Origin: Ruminococcaceae bacterium UBA5579
Lineage (GTDB): Bacteria > Bacillota > Clostridia > Oscillospirales > Ruminococcaceae
Direction of reading: 5' to 3'
Assembly (NCBI GenBank): GCA_002425305.1
Contig: DILZ01000035.1
Span: forward strand, 15,627-36,802
Length of the DNA stretch: 21,176 nucleotides
Part shown: in pieces, positions 7,793 to 15,566 of the stretch
Layout: every line of letters starts with the position of its first letter
Numbering within the stretch: position 1 is the first letter of the stretch
The notes under the pieces: model-generated
The model's database searches: none
The model's input: the letters and a program-made list of their open reading frames with translations, nothing else
What the model was told of the DNA's origin: nothing
Made by a program: the position numbers and the translations under genes

Positions 7793-8487
7793 TAGATTTC
7801 AATAATCTCTATGAAAACTGCGTTTATTCGTCGATAGCGCACGCGATATATGTTTTAAAGGAACCGTTCTTTTCTGCGGAACAGTCTTGGGACGGTATGA
7901 GTTACAGCTTCCTTTACGGCTCGACAAGGGGTACGATATCCTTTGATCTCGCCGAGAGGATAATGGCGGGAGCAGCTCGCGATGACAAGAGCAAACGCAG
8001 AAACCTCTATCCGCAGTTTAAAGCGATAGAGCTGTTCGCGAACGCTCCCGAAAACATAAAAAAACTTGCGGAAAAAGAAGCGTTGGAGTATCTGTACGAT
8101 GAAGTGGACGGCTCAACACAGCCTACCGCGACGATCGCATTCTGGAGCGTGGGCGGTGAGATCGTTATTGACGAGGATATCGAGGAGTTCAAGAAAAATG
8201 GTGGTGAATATCTGTTTATTATAAGCGTCGGTCACGATGAGCTGCGTGATTATTGGCAGGAGCAGTATGACTTATCGGAGGAGGAGCTTTCCGCCGTCGA
8301 TCTGATATTTGAGCGTTTTACGGCTCGTAAGACTGTAAAGCTTGATGAGGTTTCCTTTATCAAGCAAAAACGCGCTGACGCTCCCTCAAAAAGGCGCGGA
8401 TTGTTCAAACACCGTCAAAAGGAATCTTTAAACGGTTACGAGGAGTGTTTAGAGTCGCTTGGGGAGTTAGGTATCGTTATCGAGTGA
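7789..8487 (+). CDS. Uncharacterised 232-residue protein
   Basis: I do not recognise this family. It starts with GTG inside the stop of the MATE gene (GTGA overlap), behind TTGGAGG. No signal peptide or membrane segment is evident. The N-terminal half (ENCVYSSIAHAIYVLKEPFF and SWDGMSYSFLYGSTRGTISF) looks alpha/beta, and the middle has an acidic strand run (ATIAFWSVGGEIVIDEDIEE followed by YLFIISVGHDELRDYW). The C-terminal region is basic (KQKRADAPSKRRGLFKHRQK) and may be flexible. The RluA-type gene starts 11 bases after the stop. Coupling to a transporter and a pseudouridine synthase gives no clear hint of function. Confidence 0.75.
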   Translation: MIDFNNLYENCVYSSIAHAIYVLKEPFFSAEQSWDGMSYSFLYGSTRGTISFDLAERIMAGAARDDKSKRRNLYPQFKAIELFANAPENIKKLAEKEALEYLYDEVDGSTQPTATIAFWSVGGEIVIDEDIEEFKKNGGEYLFIISVGHDELRDYWQEQYDLSEEELSAVDLIFERFTARKTVKLDEVSFIKQKRADAPSKRRGLFKHRQKESLNGYEECLESLGELGIVIE

Positions 8488-8498
8488 TCGGAGGAAAA

Positions 8499-9467
8499 AT
8501 GACTGAACTTACGATACAGAAAAATGACGCGGGTCAGCGCGCCGATCGCTTTCTCTCAAAAGCGTATCCGAATCTGAAAAGCTCGCTTGTATGCAAGCTG
8601 ATGAGGAAAAAGCGAATAAAGCTTAATGGCGCGAGGGTTGAACCGAACATTATTCTCAAAGAGGGCGACGTGTTCCGGTTTTATCTGAATGAGGAGCTGC
8701 TAGCGAAGGAGCCGATAAAGCGCGAAAGCGATTTCCGTGATATTTCTGCGGAAATAAGCGTTATTTACGAGGATGAGAACGTTTTGCTTATCGACAAGCC
8801 CGTGGGGCTGGTGGTTCACGAGGATAACGACAAAACCGCAGACACACTGATAAACCGCGTTCTAAGTTATCTTTATCAAAACGGCGAGTACGATCCCGAG
8901 CGCGAAAGTAGCTTTACGCCCGCACTCGTCAACCGTATAGACCGCAACACGAGCGGAATAGTCATCGCCGCAAAGAACGCCGAAAGCCTCCGCGTGTTGA
9001 ATCAAAAGGTTCGCGACAGGGAGATACAAAAGCTGTATCTTTGCGCGGTTCGCGGCACTCCGGAACCTCGGGGGGCAACGCTCACGGCGTATCTGAAAAA
9101 GCTCCCTGAGGAAAACAGGGTGCTTATCTCCGACGCTCCGAAACCGGATTTCCTTACAATAAAAACGAAGTACCGCGTTTTGGAGAGCAAAGGCAAGCTT
9201 TCGCTTGTCGAGGTTGACCTTCTGACAGGACGCACACACCAGATACGCGCTCACTTCGCGCATATCGGACACGCTCTTTTGGGCGATGGAAAATACGGTG
9301 AAAACGCTTTTAATAGGGTGTACGGTGCAAAAGCGCAGGCGCTGTGTTCTTACAAGTTGAGATTCGTGTTTTCAACTAGTGCGGATATTCTCGAATATCT
9401 TAACGGAAAAGAATTTGAGGTGTTTGAAAAAAACGAATTATGGTTCGTAAAGCTATTCAAAAAATAA
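8499..9467 (+). CDS. RluA-family 23S rRNA-type pseudouridine synthase
   Basis: A 322-residue enzyme of the RluC/RluD type. An N-terminal S4 RNA-binding domain (about residues 13-70; RADRFLSKAYPNLKSSLVCK, then LMRKKRIKLNGARVEPN) precedes the catalytic domain. The catalytic aspartate is D148 in VNRIDRNTSG; most family members have H-R-L-D at this spot, so the N-R-I-D variant is slightly unusual. Other signatures are LLIDKPVGLVVH (97-107), EIQKLYLCAV and LTGRTHQIRAHFAHIGHALL (242-261). It converts uridine to pseudouridine in RNA, most likely in the large-subunit rRNA; which positions cannot be said. The ATG at 8499 follows CGGAGG; an in-frame upstream start at 8445 inside the previous gene is rejected. 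Confidence 0.93.
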   Translation: MTELTIQKNDAGQRADRFLSKAYPNLKSSLVCKLMRKKRIKLNGARVEPNIILKEGDVFRFYLNEELLAKEPIKRESDFRDISAEISVIYEDENVLLIDKPVGLVVHEDNDKTADTLINRVLSYLYQNGEYDPERESSFTPALVNRIDRNTSGIVIAAKNAESLRVLNQKVRDREIQKLYLCAVRGTPEPRGATLTAYLKKLPEENRVLISDAPKPDFLTIKTKYRVLESKGKLSLVEVDLLTGRTHQIRAHFAHIGHALLGDGKYGENAFNRVYGAKAQALCSYKLRFVFSTSADILEYLNGKEFEVFEKNELWFVKLFKK

Positions 9468-9548
9468 ACGTTGAATGCAGCTCGTCCGACTAAATGTTGT
9501 AAAGAAAATGATATTGTTCCATATATAACGGGGCTGTCTTTGTTGTTT

Positions 9549-9571
9549 TTGTGCAAAGTGCATAAAAATCC
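9549..9571 (+). promoter_or_regulatory. Dyad element upstream of gap, shared with typA
   Basis: TTGTGCAAAGTGCATAA is an imperfect inverted repeat (TTGTGCA-AAG-TGCATAA) followed by AAATCC. It aligns with 4024-4045 upstream of typA, and the similarity continues for about 12 more bases (GT...CAAA.TT). It lies about 100 bases upstream of the predicted transcription start. Confidence 0.45.
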
Positions 9572-9617
9572 GTGGGCAAAATTTACATTTATTATTCCGA
9601 AAAATATGTGAAAGCTC

Positions 9618-9646
9618 TTGATATAAATGTTAAAATTTAGTATAAT
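9618..9646 (+). promoter_or_regulatory. Sigma-A promoter of gap
   Basis: -35 TTGATA (9618-9623), 17-base spacer, -10 TATAAT (9641-9646). The transcript should have a leader of roughly 75 bases, with a small ATGGAA/TTCCAT hairpin (9674-9690) before the AGGAGGAAT ribosome binding site. Confidence 0.85.
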
Positions 9647-9726
9647 ATTATTTGATAGGAATTATCATACGATATGGAATTTACTTCCATTCGTAAAAAA
9701 TTCATAATTTTAGGAGGAATATTCCA

Positions 9727-10761
9727 ATGGCAGTTAAAGTTGCAATCAATGGTTTCGGCAGAATCGGACGCTTGGCGTTCAGACAGATGTTCGGCGCGGA
9801 CGGCTATGAGGTAGTTGCTATCAACGATCTTACAAAGCCCTCTATGTTGGCAAATCTTTTGAAGTATGATACCGCTCAGAAGGGTTACTGCGGCGTTATC
9901 GGCGAGAACCTCCACACGGTTACCGCTGATGATGAGGCTAACACTATTACTGTAGACGGCAAGACACTTAAGATCTATGCTGAGAAGGACGCGAAGGATT
10001 GTCCTTGGGGCGATCTTGGTGTTGATGTTGTTCTTGAGTGTACAGGTTTCTACTGCTCTAAAGAGAAGTCTATGGCTCATATCAATGCAGGCGCAAAGAA
10101 GGTAGTTATCTCCGCTCCTGCGGGCAACGACCTCAAGACTATCGTTTACTCCGTAAATGAAAAGACCCTTACAAAGGACGATCAGATCATTTCCGCTGCA
10201 TCCTGCACAACAAACTGCCTCGCTCCTATGGCTAAGGCTCTTAACGATTACGCGCCCATTCAGTCCGGTATTATGAGCACTATCCACGCTTACACCGGCG
10301 ATCAGATGATCCTTGACGGTCCTCACAGAAAGGGCGACCTCAGACGTGCGAGAGCAGGTGCTGCTAACATCGTTCCGAACTCTACGGGTGCTGCTAAGGC
10401 TATCGGTCTGGTTATCCCCGAGCTTAACGGCAAGCTCATTGGTTCCGCACAGCGCGTTCCCGTTACCACCGGTTCTACAACTATCCTGACGGCAGTTGTT
10501 AAGAAGTCCGGTGTTACCAAGGAAGCTATTAATGATGCAATGAAGGCGGCTGCTTCCGAGAGCTTCGGCTACAACACTGATCAGATCGTTTCTTCCGATG
10601 TTATCGGTATGAGATATGGTTCTTTGTTTGATGCTACTCAGACTATGGTATCTCAGATCTCCGATGATCTGTATGAGGTACAGGTAGTTTCTTGGTACGA
10701 CAACGAGAACTCTTACACTTCTCAGATGGTAAGAACTATCAAGTACTTTGCAGAGCTTTAA
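9727..10761 (+). CDS. gap: Glyceraldehyde-3-phosphate dehydrogenase, type I
   Basis: A 344-residue GAPDH that oxidises glyceraldehyde-3-phosphate to 1,3-bisphosphoglycerate in cytoplasmic glycolysis. The NAD-binding start is [11 protein letters not shown] (5-15), with D34 in AINDLTKP favouring NAD over NADP. The catalytic cysteine is C160 in [12 protein letters not shown], the conserved histidine lies in [10 protein letters not shown], and [17 protein letters not shown] and [12 protein letters not shown] complete the signature. Codon choice is narrower than in neighbouring genes (repeated GCT, TCC, AAG, ATC), as expected for a highly expressed gene. It is monocistronic: its own strong promoter lies upstream and a strong terminator downstream, with no pgk or tpi following as in many Firmicutes. 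Confidence 0.98.
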   Translation: MAVKVAINGFGRIGRLAFRQMFGADGYEVVAINDLTKPSMLANLLKYDTAQKGYCGVIGENLHTVTADDEANTITVDGKTLKIYAEKDAKDCPWGDLGVDVVLECTGFYCSKEKSMAHINAGAKKVVISAPAGNDLKTIVYSVNEKTLTKDDQIISAASCTTNCLAPMAKALNDYAPIQSGIMSTIHAYTGDQMILDGPHRKGDLRRARAGAANIVPNSTGAAKAIGLVIPELNGKLIGSAQRVPVTTGSTTILTAVVKKSGVTKEAINDAMKAAASESFGYNTDQIVSSDVIGMRYGSLFDATQTMVSQISDDLYEVQVVSWYDNENSYTSQMVRTIKYFAEL

Positions 10762-10783
10762 TTACAAAGGAATTTTACAAAGG

Positions 10784-10813
10784 ATTGCCCTTGGCTTGCC
10801 GAGGGCAATTTTT
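10784..10813 (+). terminator. Rho-independent terminator of gap
   Basis: An 11-bp stem with one G-T pair: ATTGCCCTTGG pairs with CCGAGGGCAAT around a four-base loop, followed by TTTTT. Flanking TTTACAAA/TTTGTAAA extends the symmetry. Confidence 0.9.
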
Positions 10814-10864
10814 GTAAATCGACAATAGCTCGCCTTATTTATTTATAAACCCAAGTTTTCTTTA

Positions 10865-10893
10865 TTGACAAGCCATTGGTTTTTTGGTATAAT
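10865..10893 (+). promoter_or_regulatory. Sigma-A promoter of the membrane-protein gene
   Basis: Perfect TTGACA (10865-10870) and perfect TATAAT (10888-10893) with 17 bases between. The start codon is about 30 bases beyond the predicted transcription start. Confidence 0.88.
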
Positions 10894-10929
10894 CTATTTG
10901 TGGGAAACAATTTGAAAGGAGGTAAAACA

Positions 10930-11997
10930 ATGGATGATGAGAATACTTTAGAACAAGAACAAATAACAGCTGAAATTGACGAAGAACAATTCCAGGGGGG
11001 AATCGCGGTTCGTGAGGCTGTCCAGCCGGAAACAGAGGAAGTCCCCTTGGAGGAGCAGCCTGCCGAAACAACAGAGCAGCTTGTCGATACGAATGAAACG
11101 GTTGATGAGCTTGAAAAGCAGATAGCCGAACAGCAGGAACAGGATCAAAGGCTTTTGGCAGCACTTGACGAGGTGCTGGAAAAGCGGAGCCAACAGATCG
11201 CAAACGAGCAGCAAAAACGACCGCGTACCAGATCCGAACGCGCGGCGGCCGGTGTTGCCAGAAGAGGCGTCGGATTTGTTTCATTGGGCTTGATTTTGAT
11301 GTTTATGGGGATCGTGATGATAATAACACTACATTCTCAAACGCCCAATTTTAATGTTCCTATAAGACTGTCACCGATATGTGGAATCATTATTGGTGTG
11401 GAGATACTTATTTCTCAAGCGGTAACACACGGACATTCCCGCATCAGTGTTCCAAGTCTTATTATTTCTGTAATTCTTGTGGCGGGTTGTTGTATTCTGT
11501 GCGCAAAGCTTGATGGAGATCACAAGGAGGAAACCGTACAATTCAACAATCGAACAGTAGCCGGCGAGATATATGACAAAAGCTATACGGAACTGAAAAA
11601 AATTGCCGATATTACAAAGCTTAACGTCACTGTTAATTTAAATTCCGACAGTGACGGAAAGATAAAGGGCGCAACTGCTCTTTCCACAAGTGACCTGGTC
11701 AATATTAAAATCGAATTTGGAGGTATTTATAATTCTCCGAAGGATTTTGCTGCCGACTGCAAAAAGGTCATCGATTGCTATCATTCTATGGGAATAAGCG
11801 TTTCCGAGCTGCACTTTGTAAATCGAAGCAAGCTCAGGGCATATTCGCTTGATATTGAAGGAAAATTTGAGCAGGACTTCGATGAGAAGCGTATTGAGGA
11901 AATGGTAAATTATGTATATGTCGATGACTTTGATTACATAGAGGATCTTGAGGATTATGTGGAGCCAACTTCTAACACAAGCAGCGAAAGCGTAAGC
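10930..11997 (+). CDS. Uncharacterised membrane protein with acidic coiled-coil N-terminus
   Basis: Frame of 356 codons (stop at 11998-12000) read from the ATG behind AAAGGAGGT. Residues 1-95 are very acidic and glutamine-rich with a likely coiled coil (about 55-95). A basic patch follows (KRPRTRSERAAAGVARRG), then three hydrophobic segments (about 114-134, 147-165 and 173-192). By the positive-inside rule the N-terminus is cytoplasmic and the roughly 160-residue C-terminal region is outside. That region contains repeated lysine/aspartate-rich strands (TKLNVTVNLNSDSDGKIKGA) and ends in a serine/threonine-rich tail. I do not recognise the family. It has a consensus promoter of its own, so it is probably expressed in growing cells. 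Confidence 0.8.
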
Positions 11998-11999
11998 TG

Positions 12000-12046
12000 A
12001 ACCGCATATTTGATCTATCACCTCATATATATGAAAAGCGGTTTTT
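12000..12046 (+). terminator. Possible weak terminator
   Basis: AACCGC (12000-12005) can pair with GCGGTT (12038-12043), with a further inner ATAT/ATAT pairing, followed by TTTT and later TTTTTT. The loop is long (about 32 bases), so this is uncertain. Confidence 0.35.
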
Positions 12047-12083
12047 AATTGTTTTTTAGCGGATGAATTATGAAAGGTTAAAA

Positions 12084-14273
12084 ATGTTAACATTAGAAAA
12101 TAAAATAGTTCTTTATAATTGTATTTTAAAGCAGTTTCCCGATCCGGGATTATACAAAGTATCAAGAATTTGCGAATGGTTATATACCAACGATTTATCG
12201 CTCGAAAAATTAGGATATAACAGCTTCCGCAAATTTGCAGAGGACTTTCCCGAAATGTTTGCTTTTCAAAGCGATAATAACAACGATTTCATTGAAGCGA
12301 AAAGATGGCGGACAGGAGAGGAAAAAAGGGTCGTTTCCAATGAAAGTGAGGCTCATCCCGCCGACAGCTTTTTTGGTACTCACAACATCATATTAAATGA
12401 TGATATCATCGAAATGACACAGCAATCGTTGTACGCGCTTACGAAAATACTTGATAACGGAAGCACGGTTACAATGATGAAGCAGGATATTTACAGGAAG
12501 TTCGATGAGGCAAAGCAAACAAACGCGCTGGAATTTATTGGAGATAAATACATTTTTCCGATCGGCTATTGTCCCGATGGATTTTTGGTGAACGGTGTTA
12601 TTACAAAGAACCTAAGCACACACGGAAAAAGTCTGTATTTTTCATTTGAGAAAACACAGATTTTTCGCACAGAGCCAATAGAGCAACAGGAAAGAAATAA
12701 TCATTTTACGGATATACCGATCGAGGAAAAAAACCGTATCTATATGCTGCTTACCGATAATTTCTCGTGCGACCAACCTATTCATATGGCACAAATAAGT
12801 AAGGTTCTGCGTGGCATAGACAGAAAAAAACACGGTTTTTATAAGATGAAGGAACTTCTTGCCGCATTGGATTTTCTGAAGTTGGATGATGTGGTTTTAG
12901 GCGGAGTCCAGCAGACTATGGTTACGATAAAACGTGTGCCCGGTTTTAATGCCCGTGCGGAGGAGAATAATTCAAGGAATAATGAGAGTTTTGTACCTAA
13001 CCAACTTCCAAAAGGTTCGCTTACGGATTTTTGCAGTCTTCCGGTCAAGCCTATGAGCATCCTCGAACAATTTCTGAAGGACAACGGTATTGAGGCAAAC
13101 AGCGAAAGCATAACAAAAGACCTTTGCTCTGACTTTGACAAAGCCCGCGCGGAGGGGACAGTCCGCATAATGGATTCAAAGATCATCTTTCTGAGCCGTT
13201 ATGTAAAATCCGATGGATCAAGGGTTGAAATAACCATTAAACCGAATGCCTATGATGGTAAAGAGTGGTTTTTGTATTTTGTTGATACGATAGTCCGCGA
13301 AAAAGCATTATGCATTAATCCCGGAAAGCAGCTGGAAAACTTTGCCTTTTTGGGTAATTGGTCAACGTTTCTGGCCGATCTTGCGGCAAAAGCTGTCGAT
13401 GAGGATTGGGATTTTAAAAGCTCATCAACGAAAAGCTATCATATTCTGATGCAATACATCAAATACACCTTCAGCAGACTTATGCGCGAGAATAAGGTGT
13501 GCATTTCCTCTGACAGAAGTTTTGCGGCGTTTAATACGGGGCTTGCGGACAATCATTACGACGATATTTATGCGTGCTTTGTTCCCAACGATCCCGGCAT
13601 AGGGACGGAGTGGAGATACAGCGGTTTTTGCACCGCTGCATCGGGTGGTCTCGGAAAGCAGCTTGTAAACTGCTTCAATCCTTTGCCGGAGCCTCCTTCG
13701 TATTTCAAGCGCAATGAGGACTTGTTCTATAACAACGCCAATCAGCTGCATACGGATTTTGAGCATATCATAATCGACAACATAAAACGATTGCCGCTGC
13801 AATTTCTGCACGATCAGTTTTTCGACAATACCGAAGCTCGTGATATAACCGAGAGGATACGCGCAAGCTATGACCGCGTTATCCGCGGCGACCTCTACGA
13901 GCGATTGAAGCGTATCATATGCGACAACGACCGCTTGTTCGTCAGGATTCAGAACCGCTTGAAGGATGCTATCGAGCTTGCACAGAAGCGCGTTCGCTGG
14001 AACTACAAAACGGCTATCCCGTCCTACTTCCCCAAACGTGACACCATGTCGCTTATGCTGCCGCTGGCTCTTGTCGATGAATCAAAGCCCGACGTGGCTC
14101 TCGTCGTGGAGCTTACTCGTTCGGGGAGTTATCAGGGGCAGACGATACTCACTCTGCCGCAGGCGTATATCGACGCGCGCCTTATCTGCCGCCTTACCGA
14201 TGACTGGCTTGTGCCGTCAAAGATATTCGGCGACGAGGTTTCGGCGGGTGATGAGCTGACAGAGGCGGAGTAA
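12084..14273 (+). CDS. DUF3825-domain protein with two LOTUS-like modules
   Basis: A 729-residue protein from the ATG at 12084, preceded by GAAAGG; an in-frame ATG at 12063 lacks a binding site. Reading it by eye gives a duplicated layout. A winged-helix LOTUS/OST-HTH-like unit (about 7-62, with KLGYNSFRKFAEDFPEMF) is followed by a unit of about 75 residues (112-190). A second LOTUS-like unit (213-275, IHMAQISKVLR, HGFYKMKELLAALDFL) is followed by a second copy of the 75-residue unit (325-401). The C-terminal part (about 415-690, FAFLGNWSTFLADLAAKAVD, YIKYTFSRL, FAAFNTGLAD, FVPNDPG) matches DUF3825. LOTUS domains bind RNA in other proteins; the role of DUF3825 is unknown. GC content rises sharply in the last quarter. 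The next gene starts two bases after the stop. Confidence 0.82.
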   Translation: MLTLENKIVLYNCILKQFPDPGLYKVSRICEWLYTNDLSLEKLGYNSFRKFAEDFPEMFAFQSDNNNDFIEAKRWRTGEEKRVVSNESEAHPADSFFGTHNIILNDDIIEMTQQSLYALTKILDNGSTVTMMKQDIYRKFDEAKQTNALEFIGDKYIFPIGYCPDGFLVNGVITKNLSTHGKSLYFSFEKTQIFRTEPIEQQERNNHFTDIPIEEKNRIYMLLTDNFSCDQPIHMAQISKVLRGIDRKKHGFYKMKELLAALDFLKLDDVVLGGVQQTMVTIKRVPGFNARAEENNSRNNESFVPNQLPKGSLTDFCSLPVKPMSILEQFLKDNGIEANSESITKDLCSDFDKARAEGTVRIMDSKIIFLSRYVKSDGSRVEITIKPNAYDGKEWFLYFVDTIVREKALCINPGKQLENFAFLGNWSTFLADLAAKAVDEDWDFKSSSTKSYHILMQYIKYTFSRLMRENKVCISSDRSFAAFNTGLADNHYDDIYACFVPNDPGIGTEWRYSGFCTAASGGLGKQLVNCFNPLPEPPSYFKRNEDLFYNNANQLHTDFEHIIIDNIKRLPLQFLHDQFFDNTEARDITERIRASYDRVIRGDLYERLKRIICDNDRLFVRIQNRLKDAIELAQKRVRWNYKTAIPSYFPKRDTMSLMLPLALVDESKPDVALVVELTRSGSYQGQTILTLPQAYIDARLICRLTDDWLVPSKIFGDEVSAGDELTEAE

Positions 14274-14275
14274 GT

Positions 14276-15280
14276 ATGGGCTTTGATATTGACTTTTTTA
14301 ATAAGCTCGATTTTTCGGGCAGCGTGATCAATGATTTTTATAACAGCACCAACGACGTTTGGTTTAGCGGCGATTTCGCTGTCGGCGATATTCCATACTT
14401 CATCTTCACGTTTAAGAACTGCACGCAAAAGCGCGGGGAGTTTATAAAGGACAGAATTATCGGCGCGAAGATCACGCGCTTTGTGATAAGCAAAAGCGAT
14501 CTGTATGACGTTTCTGTTTCATTTGATAACGGCATATCGCTTGATTTTTCTTGTATGTGGATCTATCGACACCTTGAAATGTACAAGGGCAAATCCTACA
14601 AAAACGTCTATTCGGATTGGGAGAAATTCCTTGAAAAAATCGCTTATGTCGAGAGCGCGGAATATTTCTGTGACGAGGAGGACACGGAACTTCCCGAAGG
14701 ATATTCCTTGAATGTAAAATCGTACGCTGACAGGGACGATCACGTGTGCAAAGGCGAGCTTGACGTGTGCGAGCTTACCAAAAACGGCGAGCGCGTTTTC
14801 TCTTACTGCTGCACTTACAACCACGCAAGACCGTGCAAGGGATTGATTTATCACAGCAACGGACACAAATATCTGCCGTTTCAGATAGATCTGTACGGGA
14901 TAAGCTATCTTGATTTGGAAAGCGGGGAAGTGTACCACTACATTCCCGAGGGGTATCCGCACGATATAGACACGTATTGCGGAGAATCGTTCATCATCAC
15001 CAATATCCACTACGAACCCAAATCAAATATGATTGCTTACGGCGGCTGTTACTGGGCTGGACCGTACGAGGTTATGGTTGGCGATTTTTCCGATCCGCTG
15101 AACTACGATCCGCATCTGATAAGCGTCCGTAAGATAATCGACCCCGAAAACGACGAGTGCTTTGAGTTTGATTTCGTGCGGTTCGAGGACGGCAAGCTGA
15201 TAGTGAAAAACGACGAAAACCGCGAGTTTTCGATCGATTTGGCTGAAATAAAGGCGAAGATCAAAGCGTTATCTAAATAA
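14276..15280 (+). CDS. Uncharacterised 334-residue protein
   Basis: Not recognised as a named family. It begins two bases after the DUF3825 gene, behind GGCGGAG within that gene's last codons, so the two are surely co-transcribed and probably coupled. It has no signal peptide or membrane helix. The sequence is rich in aromatic residues and aspartate and appears mainly beta-stranded: FTFKNCTQKRGEFIKDRIIG, LYGISYLDLESGEVYHYIPE, YEPKSNMIAYGGCYWAGPYE, VMVGDFSDPL. The repeating short hydrophobic strands closed by D-G or G-D turns would suit a beta-propeller-like or WD-like fold, which is a guess. Base composition resembles the GC-richer end of the preceding gene. A strong terminator follows. Confidence 0.75.
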   Translation: MGFDIDFFNKLDFSGSVINDFYNSTNDVWFSGDFAVGDIPYFIFTFKNCTQKRGEFIKDRIIGAKITRFVISKSDLYDVSVSFDNGISLDFSCMWIYRHLEMYKGKSYKNVYSDWEKFLEKIAYVESAEYFCDEEDTELPEGYSLNVKSYADRDDHVCKGELDVCELTKNGERVFSYCCTYNHARPCKGLIYHSNGHKYLPFQIDLYGISYLDLESGEVYHYIPEGYPHDIDTYCGESFIITNIHYEPKSNMIAYGGCYWAGPYEVMVGDFSDPLNYDPHLISVRKIIDPENDECFEFDFVRFEDGKLIVKNDENREFSIDLAEIKAKIKALSK

Positions 15281-15283
15281 TGG

Positions 15284-15313
15284 AAAACCGAGGTCATACG
15301 ATCTCGGTTTTTT
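15284..15313 (+). terminator. Rho-independent terminator after the DUF3825 unit
   Basis: AAAACCGAGGTC pairs with GATCTCGGTTTT (one G-T pair) around an ATAC loop, running into TTTTTT. It begins four bases after the preceding stop codon. Confidence 0.9.
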
Positions 15314-15353
15314 GATTTAAATTGCTTTATTGGGTTTGTAACAAAAAAAAGTA

Positions 15354-15382
15354 TTGACAAAATATAGAATGTGTGCTATAAT
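15354..15382 (+). promoter_or_regulatory. Very strong sigma-A promoter of the structured RNA
   Basis: Perfect TTGACA (15354-15359), 17-base spacer, perfect TATAAT (15377-15382) with an extended -10 TG (TGCTATAAT). A run of eight A's directly upstream resembles an UP element. The predicted transcript starts at about 15388, exactly at the first helix of the RNA. Confidence 0.92.
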
Positions 15383-15387
15383 TAAAC

Positions 15388-15546
15388 TGCGACACAATTG
15401 AATAAGTCTATCGGGACAACATACACTTTTACTATGTGTAAAAGTGCATGCTCTTTTCGTGTACGTTGTTTTGATGGACGAAATTGTGTCGCAGCAATCG
15501 GAGCTTTGCATTTTTCGGTGCGTGGCTTCGGCTGCGCACTTTTTTA
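15388..15546 (+). ncRNA. Structured RNA leader or small RNA with terminator
   Basis: A transcript of about 159 bases is predicted between the promoter and the terminator. A perfect 13-bp inverted repeat, CTGCGACACAATT (15387-15399) / AATTGTGTCGCAG (15482-15494), closes it. After an asymmetric internal loop (GAATAA/GA), bases 15406-15420 pair with 15465-15479 through a helix rich in G-U pairs. TACAC/GTGTA continues it, and an apical hairpin CACTTTTAC/GTAAAAGTG (15424-15432/15438-15446) caps it. The unpaired 3' bulge TGCATGCTC (15445-15453) is complementary to GAGCTTTGCA (15501-15510), so a pseudoknot is possible. Nothing matches the riboswitch, 6S, SRP, tmRNA or RNase P motifs I know. It lies directly in front of a lipoprotein gene that has no room for another promoter. 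Confidence 0.7.
15519..15546 (+). terminator. Terminator ending the structured RNA
   Basis: GTGCGTGGC pairs with GCTGCGCAC (including two G-T pairs) around a C(TTCG)G tetraloop, followed by TTTTTT. It lies only about 20 bases before the lipoprotein start codon, a classic attenuator position. Confidence 0.92.
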
Positions 15547-15566
15547 TTTTATGGAGGAAAATAACG

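Noticed and set aside
12063..12083. ATG at 12063 as start of the DUF3825 protein
   Set aside because: No ribosome binding site in front of it, while the in-frame ATG at 12084 has GAAAGG six bases upstream; not excluded completely.
15388..15546. Retron-like ncRNA, because of the inverted repeats at its ends
   Set aside because: No reverse transcriptase gene is next to it; downstream is a lipoprotein. A terminator also closes the transcript directly.
15388..15546. 6S RNA, SRP RNA, tmRNA, RNase P RNA or T-box leader
   Set aside because: No large central bubble as in 6S, no GGAAG-type SRP apical motif, no tRNA-like end, no RNase P core and no T-box sequence can be found.
15444..15566. Longer start for the lipoprotein
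   Set aside because: Upstream codons fall inside the structured RNA and terminator, have no binding site and would bury the signal peptide; the ATG at 15567 has GGAGG and a perfect lipobox.
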